Assembly (NCBI GenBank): GCA_963804865.1
Contig: CAWDSH010000001.1
Coordinates: 868,001 to 932,000, forward strand
Direction of reading: 5' to 3'
Source: CAVVEQ01 sp963804865
GTDB lineage: Bacteria; Chloroflexota; Anaerolineae; Anaerolineales; Anaerolineaceae
DNA: 64,000 nt
Both the position numbers and the translations under genes were made by a program. The notes below the pieces were generated by a model, which had not been told where the DNA came from, did not search any database, and was given only the letters and a program-made list of their open reading frames with translations. Shown one piece after another: positions 51,635-61,207 of the stretch. How positions within the stretch are numbered: position 1 is the stretch's first letter; every line of letters starts with the position of its first letter.

Positions 51635-53285
51635 TTATGAAATGGATGGAGCCTGGTATTCTCCCCAGATCTTTCGCAGGACACCGCATATTTCACCCAG
51701 CGTGATGTCATTTTCCACGCATTCGATGAACATCGGCATCAGGTTGTCGGTTCCCTTTGCAGTTGATTCGAGTTCTGGATAAGAGCTCGCTGACCTTTGC
51801 CGGGGCGCGTTTTTCACGTACTTCCGTTAGCCGGTTCTTCTGTCCCTGCTCAATCCGTGGGTCCACTTTTAACCGTTCCAGCTGCAGGTCTTCCTTGCTC
51901 TCGAACATATTCACTCCCACCACCACCTGCTCCCCGGATTCCACTGCCTTCTGATAGAGGTAGGCGGATTCCTGGATCTCCCCCTGCATGTATCCGCGCT
52001 CGATGGCTGCCAGCGCACCACCCAGGTCATCGATTTTTTGGATATATTCCTTCGCCCGCCTGGAGATCTCGTCGGTCAGGTACTCGACCGCGTAAGATCC
52101 AGCCAATGGATCGATCGTATCCGCCACGCCGGATTCATACCCGATCACCTGTTGCGTGCGTAATGCCACCCGCACTGATTTTTCAGTGGGCAGCCAGAGC
52201 GCTTCATCCATGCTGTTTGTATGCAGTGATTGTGTCCCTCCCAGGACTGCTGCCAGTGCCTGCAGGGTCACCCGCACGATATTATTCTCAGGTTGCTGGG
52301 CGGTGAGCGTGGAACCCCCGGTTTGGGTGTGAAAGCGCAACATCCATGATTTGGGATCTTTTGCCTTGAAGCGATCCTTCATGATCTGCGCCCAAAGTCT
52401 CCTGGCAGCTCTGAATTTGGCAACTTCCTCGAGGAAATTATTATGTGATGCAAAGAAGAAGGATAACTGCGAAGCAAAGCTGTCCACTCCTAAACCAGTA
52501 TCGATGGCTGCCTGCACATAAGCAATCGCATTGGCTAGGGTGAATGCCACCTCCTGCACTGCGGTCGAGCCGGCTTCCCGGATGTGATAACCGGAGATGC
52601 TGATCGTATTCCAGCTGGGAATGTTCTTCTCACAATACTGGAAGATATCCGTGATCAGTCGCAAGGAAGGTTTGGGTGGATAAATGTAGGTACCGCGTGC
52701 CACGTATTCCTTGAGGATATCGTTTTGGATAGTGCCTTTTAGCTTTCCCTCTTCAACCCCTTGCCGCTTGCCTACCGCCACGTACATGGCAAGCAGGATC
52801 GCCGCCGGGGCATTGATCGTCATGCTGGTGGATACCTTGTCCAATGGTATTTCATTGAAAAGGGTTTCCATATCTTTCAAGGATGAGATCGAAACCCCAA
52901 CCTTACCCACCTCACCCATCGCCATCGGGTCATCAGCGTCGTAACCGATCTGCGTGGGGAGATCGAAAGCCACGGAAAGACCGGTCTGTCCCTGTTGAAG
53001 TAGATAGCGGTATCGTTTATTTGATTCATCTGCGCTGGCGTAACCCGCGTACTGCCGCATCGTCCACAAGCGTCCCCGGTACATGGTAGGCTGAACCCCG
53101 CGCGTAAAGGGATATTCCCCGGGAAATCCCAGTTGGTCCAAATAATCAAAGTCCGTTGGCAACCCAACCCGTGGAACCGGGATTCCGGATAATGTGTTAA
53201 ATTCCTGCTTCCGCTCAGAAGATTTCTTGAGCGCCGGCTGGAGGGTATTCTCTTCCCAACGCTTTTTTTCCTGATCGATTGACAT
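51635..53285 (-). CDS. Methylmalonyl-CoA mutase large subunit (catalytic domain only), frameshift near the C-terminus
   Basis: About 549 residues once corrected. TIM-barrel catalytic part: TMYRGRLWTMRQYAGYA, SVAFDLPTQIGYD, SISGYHIREAGSTA and FHTQTGGSTLTAQQPENN. The frame is lost after AKVSELL near 51783 and regained as YPELESTAKGTDNLMPM to the end GEYQAPSIS at 51635; one extra T in CTCTTATCC explains it. The length matches the archaeal-type split enzyme, whose cobalamin-binding domain is a separate small protein. That small-subunit gene is not in this window; the epimerase follows instead. Confidence 0.9.
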
Positions 53286-53477
53286 GAATTTTCCCTTTTC
53301 TATCTTTTTGAATTAATTAAGTATACCTTATGCATTTGATAAAGCTGATTATGATAAACTTTTAGAATGCTTAATCCGCTAGGAGGAACTCAAATATCAA
53401 TTTTCCGTTGATCATCATTAACCTTGTTAACGATTGGCTATAGATGGGATAGTAGTCATCAATATGGAGGTAAGGAT

Positions 53478-54620
53478 TTGAGAATATTGGCAGTGGATAT
53501 TGGCACCGGCACCCAGGATATTTTTCTTTTCGATTCCCGGTTTGCCGTTGAGAATGGCATCAAAATGGTCATGCCATCTGCCACCATGATAATGCATCAA
53601 AAGATTAAGCAGGCAACCAGGGCAGGAAAGCCCATCTTCCTGACTGGTGAGATCATGGGTGGTGGTCCTTCATCATGGGCTGCAGAAGCGCATTTGAAAG
53701 CCGGTTTACCAATATATGCCACGCCTGCCGCCGCGCGGTCATTCAATGACGATCTTGAAGTCGTGCAAAAGATGGGCATTCGAATAATATCCGAAGAGGA
53801 TGAAATAGAAACGTCCCCGGATATTGTTCGCATCGAGATGAAGGATTTTGATTTCTCAATGATCCGCAACGCGATGGCGAATTTCGGTGTCGCTCTTGAT
53901 GATCTCAGCGCCGTTGCAGTTGCTGTATTCGATCACGGCAATGCGCCCCGCGATGTTTCCGACCGCAAATTTCGTTTCGATTACCTGGATTCAAGAATCA
54001 AAAAGGAAAACCGGCTGAGTGCCTTCGCGTTTCCTTCCGGGAAAATACCATCCGTGATGACGCGCATGCAGGCAGTGGCAAATACTTGCAGCAATATTCC
54101 CTGCCCTGTAGTGATCATGGATACTGCCCCGGCATCAGTTCTGGGAGCTACTTTCGATCCCCTGGTATCTTTACGCCGCCGGAAGCTGGTCGTCAATATT
54201 GGCAATCTGCATACCCTCGCCTTCCGGTTGGGACCCTACGGCATCGAGGGTGTGTTTGAACATCACACTGGGTTGCTGGATCGCGATAAGCTGGATTCAC
54301 TTTTAATTTCTTTATCAAATGGCACTCTAACGAACGATGTTATTTTCAATGATCATGGTCATGGTGCTTTGGTATTATCAACCGACGTTTTCCCATTGGA
54401 TGATAAGGAATTTAATATCGTTGTAACCGGACCACGCCGTGATTTGTTAAAGGGGAGTAAATTAAAGCCTTATTATGCAGTGCCCTTTGGCGATATGATG
54501 CTCAGTGGTTGTTTTGGCCTGCTTGCCGCAATCGCGGACATCCTTCCCGAATTCACGTCTGAAATTTATGCCGCACTGCAAGGCAAATATTCCAACAAGG
54601 CTCCCTGGGAAATCGAGTAG
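53478..54620 (+). CDS. DUF1786-like protein of unknown function, TTG start
   Basis: 380 residues. The N-terminus RILAVDIGTGTQDIFLFDS is an ASKHA-like phosphate-1 motif (sugar kinase/actin fold), and VVNIGNLHTLAFRLG resembles a second nucleotide-binding loop. I recall such proteins being annotated DUF1786 or loosely as pyruvate-formate-lyase activating enzyme; there is no radical SAM CxxxCxxC, so that label is wrong. The open frame begins at ATG 53424, but GGAGG at 53466-53470 is placed 7 nt before TTG 53478, which also starts the conserved domain exactly. Single gene between divergent mutase and the L9 gene. Confidence 0.8.
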   Translation: MRILAVDIGTGTQDIFLFDSRFAVENGIKMVMPSATMIMHQKIKQATRAGKPIFLTGEIMGGGPSSWAAEAHLKAGLPIYATPAAARSFNDDLEVVQKMGIRIISEEDEIETSPDIVRIEMKDFDFSMIRNAMANFGVALDDLSAVAVAVFDHGNAPRDVSDRKFRFDYLDSRIKKENRLSAFAFPSGKIPSVMTRMQAVANTCSNIPCPVVIMDTAPASVLGATFDPLVSLRRRKLVVNIGNLHTLAFRLGPYGIEGVFEHHTGLLDRDKLDSLLISLSNGTLTNDVIFNDHGHGALVLSTDVFPLDDKEFNIVVTGPRRDLLKGSKLKPYYAVPFGDMMLSGCFGLLAAIADILPEFTSEIYAALQGKYSNKAPWEIE

Positions 54621-54802
54621 CTATTCCAACAGATTTCCATTCCTAATGTAATTTCGATCTAGCTTTAAAGAAAAACAAGATTAAAGGATCATCGATTATT
54701 ACTAATCGTCCTTTGTCGAACGGTTTCATGGTACAATCCGTCCGCTTAAAGCGTTGTACCCTTCGCTTATAAGCTATCCTAAATGCCGAAAGGGCTTGTG
54801 AA

Positions 54803-55588
54803 ATGAAAGTACTATTGATTAAAGATGTGTATAAGTTGGGCCGCGCAGGGGACGTGAAGAAAGTCGCGGATGGTTTTGGCCGAAATTATCTTCTCCCACA
54901 GGGTCTAGCAGTTCTGGCTACCGCCGGTGCCATGAAACAGGTTGAGCATATCCGTTCGAAAGCTAATGTCTCACGAGAAGCGCTCAATACAGAGCTGGGT
55001 GGGGTTGCTGCGCAACTTACCGGCGTCGTCCTGACCTTTTCGACCAAGGCCGGTGAGACCGGCAAGCTTTACGGTTCGATCACGACCCAGATGATCGCGG
55101 ATGAGCTCACCAAGCTGGTTGGTTCAACGATCGATCGCAAGGTGATTGAATGTCAGCCAATCCGCACCGTCGGTGAACATAAGGCTCGCATCAAGCTGAC
55201 CATTGATCTCAACCCCGAGATCAAGATTCATGTCCTTCGTGAGGGCGAAACTGAATTGGAAACTGAAGTTGCTCCCAAGGAAAAGAAGTCAAAGAAATCA
55301 TCCTCAAAAGCAGAAGTCAGCGAAGAAGAGACGCCTGAAGATACAAGTGCAGAAGTTATGGAAGCTTTGAAAGTTGAAGTTGCACCTGAGGAAAAGAAAC
55401 CCTCCAAGAAATCTGTTTCAAAAACCGAAGCCGCTGAAGAAAACGCTCCCGAAGAAACGCTTCCCGAAGCTGTGGAAACCCCTGAAAAGGAAAAGACCAC
55501 ACGCAAATCAAAGAAATCAAGCGAACAGGCTGCTGAAGAACCTGTTGAGGCAAAACCCGAGGATTCTTCGGAAGAAAAACCGGAGTAA
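54803..55588 (+). CDS. rplI: 50S ribosomal protein L9 with a long charged C-terminal extension
   Basis: 261 residues, versus about 150 for ordinary bL9. Residues 1-150 are a normal L9: KVLLIKDVYKLGRAGDVKKV, GFGRNYLLPQGLA, the connecting helix, and the C-domain GKLYGSIT with IDLNPEIKIHVL. From about residue 155 to the end the protein is a low-complexity tail of Lys, Glu, Ser, Ala and Pro with two imperfect repeats (APKEKKSKKSSSKAEVSEEE and APEEKKPSKKSVSKTEAAEE). AAAGGG lies 9 nt before the ATG. Not in the usual rpsF-ssb-rpsR context. Confidence 0.94.
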   Translation: MKVLLIKDVYKLGRAGDVKKVADGFGRNYLLPQGLAVLATAGAMKQVEHIRSKANVSREALNTELGGVAAQLTGVVLTFSTKAGETGKLYGSITTQMIADELTKLVGSTIDRKVIECQPIRTVGEHKARIKLTIDLNPEIKIHVLREGETELETEVAPKEKKSKKSSSKAEVSEEETPEDTSAEVMEALKVEVAPEEKKPSKKSVSKTEAAEENAPEETLPEAVETPEKEKTTRKSKKSSEQAAEEPVEAKPEDSSEEKPE

Positions 55589-55606
55589 AAAGTCCCCGAC
55601 ATCAAG

Positions 55607-55653
55607 GAAACCGGCGTTCCAAAGCCAGTTGGCTGAATTGCCGGTTTCTTTTT
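55607..55653 (+). terminator. Terminator of rplI
   Basis: GAAACCGGC/GCCGGTTTC (9 bp) with an inner AGCC/GGCT hairpin in the loop, followed by TTTTT. A TATAAT for the next gene begins at 55653, overlapping the T-run. Confidence 0.75.
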
Positions 55654-55672
55654 ATAATGTTATAGAGTGAAA

Positions 55673-57061
55673 ATGAGTCCCACGATTGGTGAACAATTAC
55701 GAACCGCGCGGGAAGCCCGCAAACTCTCGCTTGAGGATGCATTCAAAGCGACTCGTATTCGCGTTCCCTATCTTCAAGCGCTTGAAAACAACGACTTGGA
55801 TTCCCTGCCATCCAAGGTTCATGCTCGTGGTTTCTTACGTTTATACGCCTCGTACCTGGAATTCAATCCTGAGATTGGCGAAAACAGCATAGAGGACGAA
55901 AAAGAAATTCCACCTGAAGTTCAGGAGCCTGCAGCTGTAAAAAAAGAAAAAGCAGAAAAACAACCTGAGCCAGTGGATGAAGAACCGGTCATCGTGACTC
56001 AGGAACCAATCGAAGCGAGTATTCTACCAGTACAACAAGCTGAGATCACAACTGAACCAACATATTTCGCCATTTATCGGGAAATTGGCGAGAAATTACG
56101 CAAACAGCGTGAGAAGATCAGCCTTTCCCTGGATGATATATCGCTCCACACCCGCCTGAAACTCGAATACCTGGGGTTGATCGAAGACGGGCGCATGGAC
56201 GAGCTGCCGTCACCGGTGCAATCCCGGGGAATGATTAGTAATTATTCCGAATTTTTGAATTTGGACACGGAAACCCTGCTATCCCGTTTTGCCGATGCGC
56301 TGCAATTGAAAAGGTTGGAGAAACTTCCCCCTCCTTCTCCAGATGATGAGGAAAAGAAGAAGGATGGAAGAAATAGATCCTGGGAAACCACTCTTGAAGC
56401 TGTCAGTAAGGTTATCCCTGTTCAGACTATAAAACGACTGATGACTCCGGACCTGCTTATTGGTGGTGGTTTGATCATCCTGCTGCTCGTCCTGGTGGTT
56501 TGGGGAGCTGTTCAAGTCTTCAACCCGGGAGTCCAGGGCGCGGCTCCTACAGCCCCCTCCATATCAGAAGTCCTTCTACAGACCGGCACTCCCATTCCCG
56601 ATCTTGCTGTAACACCTGAACCGGGAACTTCGGGTGAAACATCCGAAAATCTGGTCATGCCAACCGGTGCGGCGCCATCCGCAGAGGTCACTCTTGACGT
56701 TAACACCGGATCGCAGCCTATTCAAGTTTATGTGATCGCCAATCAACGCACCCTGCTGCGCGTGATCGTCGATGGGTCGGAGAAGATCAACGAACGCGTT
56801 CTGCCGGGCAATGCCTATCAGTTTTCAGGGTATAGCCGGATCGAGTTGGTTACGGGCAACGGGGCAGCCATCAAGGTGATTTACAACCAGACCGATCTGG
56901 GTATCCTTGGGGATACCGGCGAGGTTGTCGATTTGGTCTTCACAAAGGACGAAATGGGGACTGCTACGCCCAGCCAGAAACCAACCGCCACCCGTACTCT
57001 GGTTCCAACATTAACTCTGAAACCATCACCAACTCCCACAGTAACCTTGTATGTCCCCTGA
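55673..57061 (+). CDS. RodZ-like membrane protein with two HTH domains
   Basis: 462 residues. Two HTH_25-type domains: residues about 4-70 (IGEQLRTAREARKLSLEDA, then VHARGFLRLYASYL) and about 140-210 (IGEKLRKQREKISLSLDDIS, then VQSRGMISNYSEFL), an acidic linker between, one membrane helix (DLLIGGGLIILLLVLVVWGA), a Thr/Pro linker and a DUF4115-like C-domain outside. RodZ links MreB to the envelope. Start ATG 55673 preferred over GTG 55667; TATAAT at 55653-55658 leaves a leader of only a few bases. The end overlaps rimO by 11 nt. Confidence 0.85.
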   Translation: MSPTIGEQLRTAREARKLSLEDAFKATRIRVPYLQALENNDLDSLPSKVHARGFLRLYASYLEFNPEIGENSIEDEKEIPPEVQEPAAVKKEKAEKQPEPVDEEPVIVTQEPIEASILPVQQAEITTEPTYFAIYREIGEKLRKQREKISLSLDDISLHTRLKLEYLGLIEDGRMDELPSPVQSRGMISNYSEFLNLDTETLLSRFADALQLKRLEKLPPPSPDDEEKKKDGRNRSWETTLEAVSKVIPVQTIKRLMTPDLLIGGGLIILLLVLVVWGAVQVFNPGVQGAAPTAPSISEVLLQTGTPIPDLAVTPEPGTSGETSENLVMPTGAAPSAEVTLDVNTGSQPIQVYVIANQRTLLRVIVDGSEKINERVLPGNAYQFSGYSRIELVTGNGAAIKVIYNQTDLGILGDTGEVVDLVFTKDEMGTATPSQKPTATRTLVPTLTLKPSPTPTVTLYVP

Positions 57062-58394
57062 GATCGATTCCATAAAAAAATATTACCTGGTTTCTCTTGG
57101 ATGTGCCAAGAATTCTGTTGATTCTGATTCAATGTCAGCCATTTTATCCAGCGCTGGATACGAGCGGGTTGTCAAACCTGTCGAAGCCCGGATCCTGATA
57201 GTCAATACTTGCGGTTTTATTGAGCCAGCACGGGAAGAATCCATAAAGATTCTTCAAGCGTTATCCCGAAAGAAAAGAAGGGATCAATTCCTGATCGCTT
57301 CCGGATGCCTCCCGGATCGTGCTCGTGAGCAGCTCATAAAACAGGTCAATGGGATTGATGGTATCTTAAGCACCCGCCGTTGGATGGACATCCTTGACCT
57401 GATTGAAGAATTACACCCGCATCCTCAAAAACCAATATTTCATCTTCCTGAAGTCGATACAATCGGGACCGATGAGCACGGTGTGATTCGGGCGACGATT
57501 CAGGGTGGGAGTGCTTATCTGAAGATTGCGGATGGTTGCCGCCGCCCTTGCGCATTCTGCTCCATTCCCTTGATCAAAGGCACCGCTGTAAGCCGCCCTT
57601 TGGATGTCATCGCCCATGAAGCTCTTCAGTTGCAGGAGATGGGGATCAAGGAGTTGATCCTGATCGCCCAGGATACAACTGATTACGGCAGCGATTTGGG
57701 TATGAAAGAAGGGCTTGCTGAATTGTTGGATGCCATCACAGCTTCAGCCCCAGGGATTCCATGGATCCGGGTGCTGTATGCGTATCCCGGTTATGTCACA
57801 GATAGGTTGATTGGCACCATGGTCGCTCATAAGCAGATCCTCCCCTATCTCGATATCCCCTTGCAGCATGCCCACCCAGCTACCCTTTTGCGGATGCGTC
57901 GACCTGCGAACATGGATTGGGTGAGATCAACCATAGCAAAAATGCGTGCAGCCATGCCTGACCTGGCGCTGCGTACAACCTTCATCGTGGGTTACCCCGG
58001 GGAAATCGACTCTGAGTTTCAAACCCTTTTGGATTTCGTCTCTGAGATGCGCTTTGATCGTATTGGGGTATTCCCTTTTTCATTCGAACCCGGCACAGCC
58101 AGTGAAGCCCTGGGTGATCCAATCCCATCTGTCATAAAACAGGAGCGTCTTGATCAACTTTTGTCCCTCCAGGAGAAAATTTCCCTCGAAAAAAATCACG
58201 CTTTCATCGGAAAAGAAATGGATATCCTGGTGGAAGGGTTTGATAATGGATTGACAGTAGGAAGATCATATCGCGACGCGCCTGAGATCGATGGCCTGGT
58301 GATTGCCGAAGGAAAAGCAGTGATTGGGGATCTCGTGAAAGTACGAATAACAGGCGCACTGACTCACGATCTTACTGGGATATTGAAAGAATAA
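57051..58394 (+). CDS. rimO: Ribosomal protein S12 methylthiotransferase
   Basis: 447 residues. Adds a methylthio group to Asp of ribosomal protein S12. MTTase domain with three Cys (SLGCAKNSVDSD, VNTCGFI, SGCLPDRA) for one 4Fe-4S cluster; radical SAM motif CRRPCAFC for the other; C-terminal TRAM domain (GKEMDILVEG to VKVRITGAL). Overlaps the RodZ-like gene by 11 nt, a common pairing in these bacteria. Confidence 0.95.
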   Translation: MSPEIDSIKKYYLVSLGCAKNSVDSDSMSAILSSAGYERVVKPVEARILIVNTCGFIEPAREESIKILQALSRKKRRDQFLIASGCLPDRAREQLIKQVNGIDGILSTRRWMDILDLIEELHPHPQKPIFHLPEVDTIGTDEHGVIRATIQGGSAYLKIADGCRRPCAFCSIPLIKGTAVSRPLDVIAHEALQLQEMGIKELILIAQDTTDYGSDLGMKEGLAELLDAITASAPGIPWIRVLYAYPGYVTDRLIGTMVAHKQILPYLDIPLQHAHPATLLRMRRPANMDWVRSTIAKMRAAMPDLALRTTFIVGYPGEIDSEFQTLLDFVSEMRFDRIGVFPFSFEPGTASEALGDPIPSVIKQERLDQLLSLQEKISLEKNHAFIGKEMDILVEGFDNGLTVGRSYRDAPEIDGLVIAEGKAVIGDLVKVRITGALTHDLTGILKE

Positions 58395-58396
58395 AA

Positions 58397-58425
58397 ACCG
58401 GGAAGTCGTTTTTCAACTTCCCGGT
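58397..58425. terminator. Terminator after rimO
   Basis: Perfect 10-bp stem ACCGGGAAGT/ACTTCCCGGT, followed by CATTTTAT on the plus strand and, on the minus strand, by TTTTTATT. Convergent genes on both sides; likely shared. Confidence 0.8.
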
Positions 58426-58429
58426 CATT

Positions 58430-59536
58430 TTATGGTGTGGGGGTCTCTGTTGGCGTTGGCTCCACGGTTGGCTCATCCGTGGGTGTTTCCTCAGTAGGAG
58501 CTGTCTCTTTCGTGGGTTTCGCAGTCGGTTCTTCAGTCGGACCCATACAGAGGGCATAGGCATCAGATATCTTGGGCATCAGGTCGCCAATTTCGGTTGG
58601 CGGCGTTCGTCCGTATTGTTGGAATACGGCATTCGATGCTTCATATTGTTGGACAGCTTCGCAGTATTTCTCCCTGGCATAGAACTCATCACCATAGTAC
58701 GCCAGGGCTTGCGCATATCTACTAAAAGCCGTGACCCCGTTGATATCGATCATATAGGGATACGCCAGGTAGATCTGGTTGAATAAAGTAACAACGTCCT
58801 CCCAGTTAACTCCCCAGTAGGCCGCGGCTCTTAGATATCGTCGCGCCCATTCCCGACCCGCAATCGCATCGGTATCCAGGGGAGCAAACTTGGATGCCAG
58901 GTAAAGTCTGTAAATCCCTTCCTCCAGATATCCACCGCGGATGCCTTTTTCAAGATTGCCGTAGATCTGCTCAAGACCCAGGTTCCTCAGAATTATGTAA
59001 TACATTCCATCGACATCCACCATGCGGAAGTTGATGTCAGCCGTGCGCAATGATTCCAGAGTTTGGAATGCTGTCGACCAATCCCCCGATCGCATCAATT
59101 CCTGCGCCTGGTTGAAAAGTTCTTCCACTCCCCGTGTGTCGGGTGTGGCGGTAGGCTGTGGTGTGGGTGCTACTGTGGGTGTTTTTAGAAGCGCAGATTG
59201 AAGCTGGACTTCCGCCAATTTATCCATGATCCCTGGAAAGTTCGGATCGAGCTCGATTACATATGAGAACTGGGCGAGTGCCAGATCGTAGTTCTTCTCA
59301 TCCAGCATCTGCAGCCCATACTGGTAATGCTCGGCTGCCTTTGCGACCCGGGAATTGTATTCCATCGCCGTGCGCGCCTGGATGGCGGAATAATAAGCTG
59401 CCACGCTCGCCAGGACCGTCACCACGATCACCACCAGCAGACCCAGCAGGATCCAGCGTCCGATCTTCCGTTTGGGTTTGATCGGCTGGGTCTCAATTTT
59501 ATGGGGTGCTGTATCGTTCATATCATTTTCAGACAT
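58430..59536 (-). CDS. Membrane-anchored TPR-like protein of unknown function
   Basis: 368 residues. A single membrane helix (about residues 27-49, WILLGLLVVIVVTVLASVAA) after a short cytoplasmic N-terminus, then TPR-like helices (AAEHYQYGLQMLDEKNYDLA, ALAYYGDEFYAREKYCEAVQ), a PTPQPTATP linker, more repeats, and a Thr/Glu/Pro tail ending PTPTETPTP. Extracytoplasmic scaffold-type protein; function unknown. TATAAT lies 7 nt before the ATG, with no Shine-Dalgarno. Confidence 0.82.
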   Translation of the reverse strand: MSENDMNDTAPHKIETQPIKPKRKIGRWILLGLLVVIVVTVLASVAAYYSAIQARTAMEYNSRVAKAAEHYQYGLQMLDEKNYDLALAQFSYVIELDPNFPGIMDKLAEVQLQSALLKTPTVAPTPQPTATPDTRGVEELFNQAQELMRSGDWSTAFQTLESLRTADINFRMVDVDGMYYIILRNLGLEQIYGNLEKGIRGGYLEEGIYRLYLASKFAPLDTDAIAGREWARRYLRAAAYWGVNWEDVVTLFNQIYLAYPYMIDINGVTAFSRYAQALAYYGDEFYAREKYCEAVQQYEASNAVFQQYGRTPPTEIGDLMPKISDAYALCMGPTEEPTAKPTKETAPTEETPTDEPTVEPTPTETPTP

Positions 59537-59543
59537 GGAGATG

Positions 59544-59549
59544 ATTATA
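59544..59549 (-). promoter_or_regulatory. -10 box giving a leaderless TPR-protein transcript
   Basis: Minus strand GGTATAAT followed by 7 nt and the ATG at 59536. No Shine-Dalgarno can fit and no clear -35. Confidence 0.45.
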
Positions 59550-59587
59550 CCGTAATTGAAAGTATGGAACTTTAAAAAAAGATGAGA

Positions 59588-61174
59588 TTAGAGATGCAAA
59601 AGCAGGCGGCATTCCTTCCAGATAAAGGGTAAAGCCGAAAATCCTGCAAGTATCATACTCGCTATTCCTGCAATTACACCCGGAAAATACAGCGTAAGCC
59701 ATCCCTGGCTGAAGAATACAACCATGCCCGCGATGACTCCAGCCAAAACACTGCGGATGAATGTGCCGAGCGTGTTGGGATCAATGGCAAATAGTGCTTT
59801 GCGCTCAATTCTTTCCCGCTCAGCTGAAGACCTCGTGGTGAAATATCTTAGCGTCAGGATGACTAAAAGCAATAACGCTTCGATGGTATATGCCATTGAA
59901 TCCCCAAGGCTGATACCCATCACACCTAAAGTTTTGGAAAACCAGCTCCCAAAAACCACGTATAATCCTGCATTCAATCCAGCCGCAAGCATGGGCGTGA
60001 CCGCATCCTGGTGCGCATAGAATGAGCGCCCGGCAATTTCCAGCAAACTGTGTCCCAATAACCCCACCAGGAAACCCCGCGAAACCCATAAAAGTAGCTC
60101 GGTCCCCGCCATGCGGAATCCAAAGGCGAATTCGATCAATGGTCCCAACCCCAATCCAAGAATGACAGCCACCGGTATGGTCACTGCGACCAACACCCTG
60201 ACCGCATTTTTCACTGTAGATTGAAAGATTTCCCGCTGTTTTCGCGCCACCATCTCCGATAATGTTGGCAGCATGGCTGTACCTATGGCAGTTCCAATCA
60301 ATGTCTCAGGCACCTGTTGGATCATCCAGCCATAAGTAAGCGCTGAGACGGCACCCTGGGTAAAATGGGATGCCAGGTTGTCCCTGGCAATGAAGGTGAT
60401 CTGGATAAAGAATACCGTTAAGACTCGCGGTCCCATAAGTTTTAGGACCTGTCGCACCCGCGGATTGGATAATGCCAGGCCAGGTTCCCAACGGAAGCCA
60501 AAATGCAGCAGCCCGGGTACCTGTATCAATAAGTGCATGACCGCCCCCAGGATAACACCGTAGACCAATCCATAGATCCCCAGGTTGAAAGCTGGCAGGG
60601 TGATCGATCCAATCGGATATCCGCTTGCCGGTGAAAAGATCACCGCGCCGATTATCTGTCCGATGTTGTAGAGCAGCGGCGCCATTGCAGGCAGCAGGAA
60701 ATGCTGGTTCGCCTGCAGTCCCGCGATCACCAATCCACTGATTGAAAAGATCAGGGTCGCGATGAGATCCATGCGCATCAGCTTCACGACCAATCCCTGT
60801 TGCTCGCTTGAAAAACCCGGCGCAATGCCAAATTGGGATTTGACCAGTGGCTCGGCAAATATGGCGACAATCAAACTCAGGCTGGCAGTGACGATAAAAA
60901 CCAGGTTAATGATCCTGCTGAATAATGACCAGGCTGCCTTGCGATCTTCTTTTGCCAGTATCTCGGATAACACAGGGATGAGTGCCAGTGCCAGCGCTCC
61001 GCTTGAGAACAAGGCGAAGAGCATATCTGGCAGATTATTTGCCACATTGAAAGCATCCAATCCGGAGGTTAGCCCAAATTGCCTGGCAATGATCACCTGC
61101 CGTAGAATCGCGACGATCTTATCCACGGCAAAAAAACAGGCTAAGAGCAGGGTGGCGCGGGTAATCCGGGACAT
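59588..61174 (-). CDS. murJ: Lipid II flippase MurJ
   Basis: 528 residues, MVF (MOP superfamily) protein with about 14 membrane helices. ARQFGLTSGLDAFNVANNLP is the classical N-terminal block (with the conserved Arg and Asp), and SGALALALIPVLSEIL follows. Flips the lipid-linked cell-wall precursor. Its presence suggests a peptidoglycan-bearing cell, or at least retained precursors. Minus-strand gene next to the TPR protein; weak ribosome-binding site. Confidence 0.92.
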   Translation of the reverse strand: MSRITRATLLLACFFAVDKIVAILRQVIIARQFGLTSGLDAFNVANNLPDMLFALFSSGALALALIPVLSEILAKEDRKAAWSLFSRIINLVFIVTASLSLIVAIFAEPLVKSQFGIAPGFSSEQQGLVVKLMRMDLIATLIFSISGLVIAGLQANQHFLLPAMAPLLYNIGQIIGAVIFSPASGYPIGSITLPAFNLGIYGLVYGVILGAVMHLLIQVPGLLHFGFRWEPGLALSNPRVRQVLKLMGPRVLTVFFIQITFIARDNLASHFTQGAVSALTYGWMIQQVPETLIGTAIGTAMLPTLSEMVARKQREIFQSTVKNAVRVLVAVTIPVAVILGLGLGPLIEFAFGFRMAGTELLLWVSRGFLVGLLGHSLLEIAGRSFYAHQDAVTPMLAAGLNAGLYVVFGSWFSKTLGVMGISLGDSMAYTIEALLLLVILTLRYFTTRSSAERERIERKALFAIDPNTLGTFIRSVLAGVIAGMVVFFSQGWLTLYFPGVIAGIASMILAGFSALPFIWKECRLLLHL

Positions 61175-61207
61175 GTTATATCTTTTTCATTCGGATTGGG
61201 TGCTTCT

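Noticed and set aside
53424..54620. Pyruvate formate-lyase activating enzyme
   Set aside because: No CxxxCxxC radical SAM motif; the N-terminus is an ASKHA-like nucleotide-binding loop.
54713..54737. Promoter TTGTCG/TACAAT before rplI
   Set aside because: The spacer is only 13 bp, too short for sigma70; no better pair was found in the 182-nt gap.
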